Part shown: in pieces, positions 62,900-64,000 of the stretch
Position numbering within the stretch: position 1 is the first letter of the stretch
How the letters are laid out: each line of letters starts with the position of its first letter
NCBI GenBank assembly: GCA_018266255.1
Contig: JAFEAT010000009.1
Span: 223,231 to 287,230 of the forward strand
Direction: 5' to 3'
DNA from: Cyanobacteria bacterium SZAS-4
GTDB lineage: Bacteria; Cyanobacteriota; Vampirovibrionia; Obscuribacterales; Obscuribacteraceae
DNA length: 64,000 nucleotides
Notes under the pieces: model-generated
What the model saw: only the letters and a program-made list of their open reading frames with translations
What the model was told of the DNA's origin: nothing
Database searches by the model: none
Translations under genes and position numbers: made by a program

Positions 62900-63628
62900 T
62901 TAGAAAGGCACAAAAGCAGCAGAAACTTGAGCTGCTGCTACAAATGCATCATTGGTCGCAGCACTGTTCATCCTGTATCCGACACCATGCACGTTTTCGA
63001 TCAAATCGCGGTATCCAACCGCTTCTAGCTTCTGACGCAAACGTTTTACATATGCACGCACGGTATCACAGGAAGTGCCCACAGAATCTTTCCACACATT
63101 GTTCAACAGTACGGTGGGCGACAATACATTGTTGGGATGAAGAGCGATATATTCCAGCAGTGAAAATTCTGTCGCAGTCAAACTCAGCATGTGTCCTGAG
63201 ATTGAAGCTGTGTGCATGGTTGGGTCGATGGTCAACGGTCCTTCCACAATGCGAGAGTATGTGACCATGCTGCGCCGTCTCAATGCATTTACGCGAACGG
63301 TCAATTCACGCAGTGAAAACGGTTTGCTCAGACAATCATCGGCACCAGCGGTGAAGGCTTCGATTTTGTGTTCAACTTCGTATGCGTCAGTCAACGCCAG
63401 AAGCGGACTGCTACCGCCACGTGAACGAAACCACTTACAGAGTTCGAGCCCCGTTGGTGCAGCTAAATACCAATCTAAGATCACAATATCGAAGAGGTGC
63501 TTAGCCAGTAATTTCTGTGCGGCAGCTCCTGTGCTTGCGGTTTCAACCGTGAGATGTTGACTCTCAAGCCAATCGGAGATCTGCTTCAAAAGGATCTCGT
63601 CTCGATCAACAACTAAAACTTTAGGCAT
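62900..63628 (-). CDS. OmpR-type response regulator, second orphan
   Basis: A 242-residue regulator. The receiver has D8/D10 (VVDRDE, with Arg between the usual acidic pair), phospho-acceptor D52 in IVILDWYLA, T80 and K102. The winged helix runs from LSLTATEFSLLEYIALHP to GVGYRMN, followed by a 20-residue Ala/Phe tail missing from its paralogue at 47114. No kinase is adjacent. It lies 33 bases downstream of the QP-rich gene and is probably co-transcribed with it. Confidence 0.88.
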   Translation of the reverse strand: MPKVLVVDRDEILLKQISDWLESQHLTVETASTGAAAQKLLAKHLFDIVILDWYLAAPTGLELCKWFRSRGGSSPLLALTDAYEVEHKIEAFTAGADDCLSKPFSLRELTVRVNALRRRSMVTYSRIVEGPLTIDPTMHTASISGHMLSLTATEFSLLEYIALHPNNVLSPTVLLNNVWKDSVGTSCDTVRAYVKRLRQKLEAVGYRDLIENVHGVGYRMNSAATNDAFVAAAQVSAAFVPF

Positions 63629-63661
63629 GGAGTCTATTCCTCAGGTAACCAATGATTCGCT

Positions 63662-64000
63662 TTAGACTTTTGGGGCAGAGTCAGGGCTCTGACCATATAT
63701 TTCGGGATTCGCAACCATGTCCTGCCAGGTTTGACCTTGCGATACAGGCACAGGTGGCTCCATCGCTTCTGGCGCAGCTACTGGTGCCTGCGGCTCGGTT
63801 GCTGGCAGCTGGGTTCCTGGTGCCAGTACTTGCTGGTCAGAAGGCATCATTTGCTGGTCGGGCATAGATGCTTGCGGTAGCGGTACCAGAGGCTGCTGGT
63901 TTGACACCAAAGGCTGCTGTTCCGGTCCCAATGCTTGCTGTTGCGGTCCTAACGCGGGCATGTCTGGATACAGTGCTTGTTGCTCTGGACTCAGTGCTTG
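63662..64000 (-). CDS. C-terminal end of a Gln/Pro-rich repeat protein, partial
   Basis: The frame is open to the window edge, so the start is beyond 64000. The visible 112 residues consist of degenerate seven-residue units such as ALGPQQQ and ALGPEQQPL, passing into PVAAPEAMEPPVP and a short ordered-looking end (QTWQDMVANPEIYGQSPDSA). It belongs to the same low-complexity style as the Q-rich protein at 1151. The function is unknown. Confidence 0.7.
   Translation of the reverse strand, partial: QALSPEQQALYPDMPALGPQQQALGPEQQPLVSNQQPLVPLPQASMPDQQMMPSDQQVLAPGTQLPATEPQAPVAAPEAMEPPVPVSQGQTWQDMVANPEIYGQSPDSAPKV

Overview
The window reads as chromosomal DNA of a Gram-negative, cyanobacterium-related bacterium, most likely a non-photosynthetic Cyanobacteriota lineage of the Melainabacteria/Vampirovibrionia type (Obscuribacterales-like). 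The best direct evidence is the tRNA-Glu(UUC) at 31884, whose acceptor end (G1-U72, discriminator A73) is the cyanobacterial/plastid form. An outer-membrane efflux tripartite system, a separate glyQ, a B12-type ribonucleotide reductase and many long glutamine-, histidine- or serine-rich proteins fit this placement. The taxonomic assignment is an inference. No phage, IS element, CRISPR array or rRNA was seen.

Region 1-16 kb: the C-terminus of a class II ribonucleotide reductase followed by dcd (deoxynucleotide supply), a large Q-rich protein of unknown function, an isoprenylcysteine/phospholipid-type methyltransferase, a ComEC/Rec2-like channel without its nuclease domain, a TonB-like protein, a small metallophosphoesterase, and a leftward MoxR - DUF58 - transglutaminase operon followed by a winged-helix AAA ATPase. 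Region 16-31 kb: glyQ, a phosphodiester glycosidase, a ROK kinase, then a compact cluster (response regulator, histidine kinase, TolC-like, adaptor, RND pump, GT39 glycosyltransferase) in which most neighbours overlap, followed by a YcaC-like hydrolase, a phospho-site-less receiver and a TIGR01212 radical SAM protein.

Region 31.8-36.3 kb: tRNA-Glu with its own promoter, a protein built of four MshEN/T2SSE_N-like repeats, an inositol-monophosphatase-like enzyme, and a MocR-family regulator in which the PLP lysine is arginine.

Region 36.6-64 kb is the unusual part. Two divergent paralogues share a VirB6/TrbL-like membrane core; one carries a Ser-rich repeat domain and the other a roughly 700-residue beta-rich C-terminal extension. 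Downstream are a protein with His-rich, PITNPPE-repeat, beta-helix and SGNH-hydrolase parts, and an orphan response regulator. On the other strand lies a two-gene unit encoding a 1653-residue protein with annexin-like repeats and a RelA/SpoT-like C-terminal domain. Next comes an operon of three TadE-like pseudopilins and one protein with two fused histidine-kinase modules whose defects are complementary. The window closes with an RDD-TPR protein, a DUF900-like hydrolase, a second orphan response regulator and the end of a QP-rich protein. My working hypothesis is that this last third encodes a cell-surface/secretion apparatus with cargo and a dedicated signalling pathway. The individual domain observations are stronger than that link between them.
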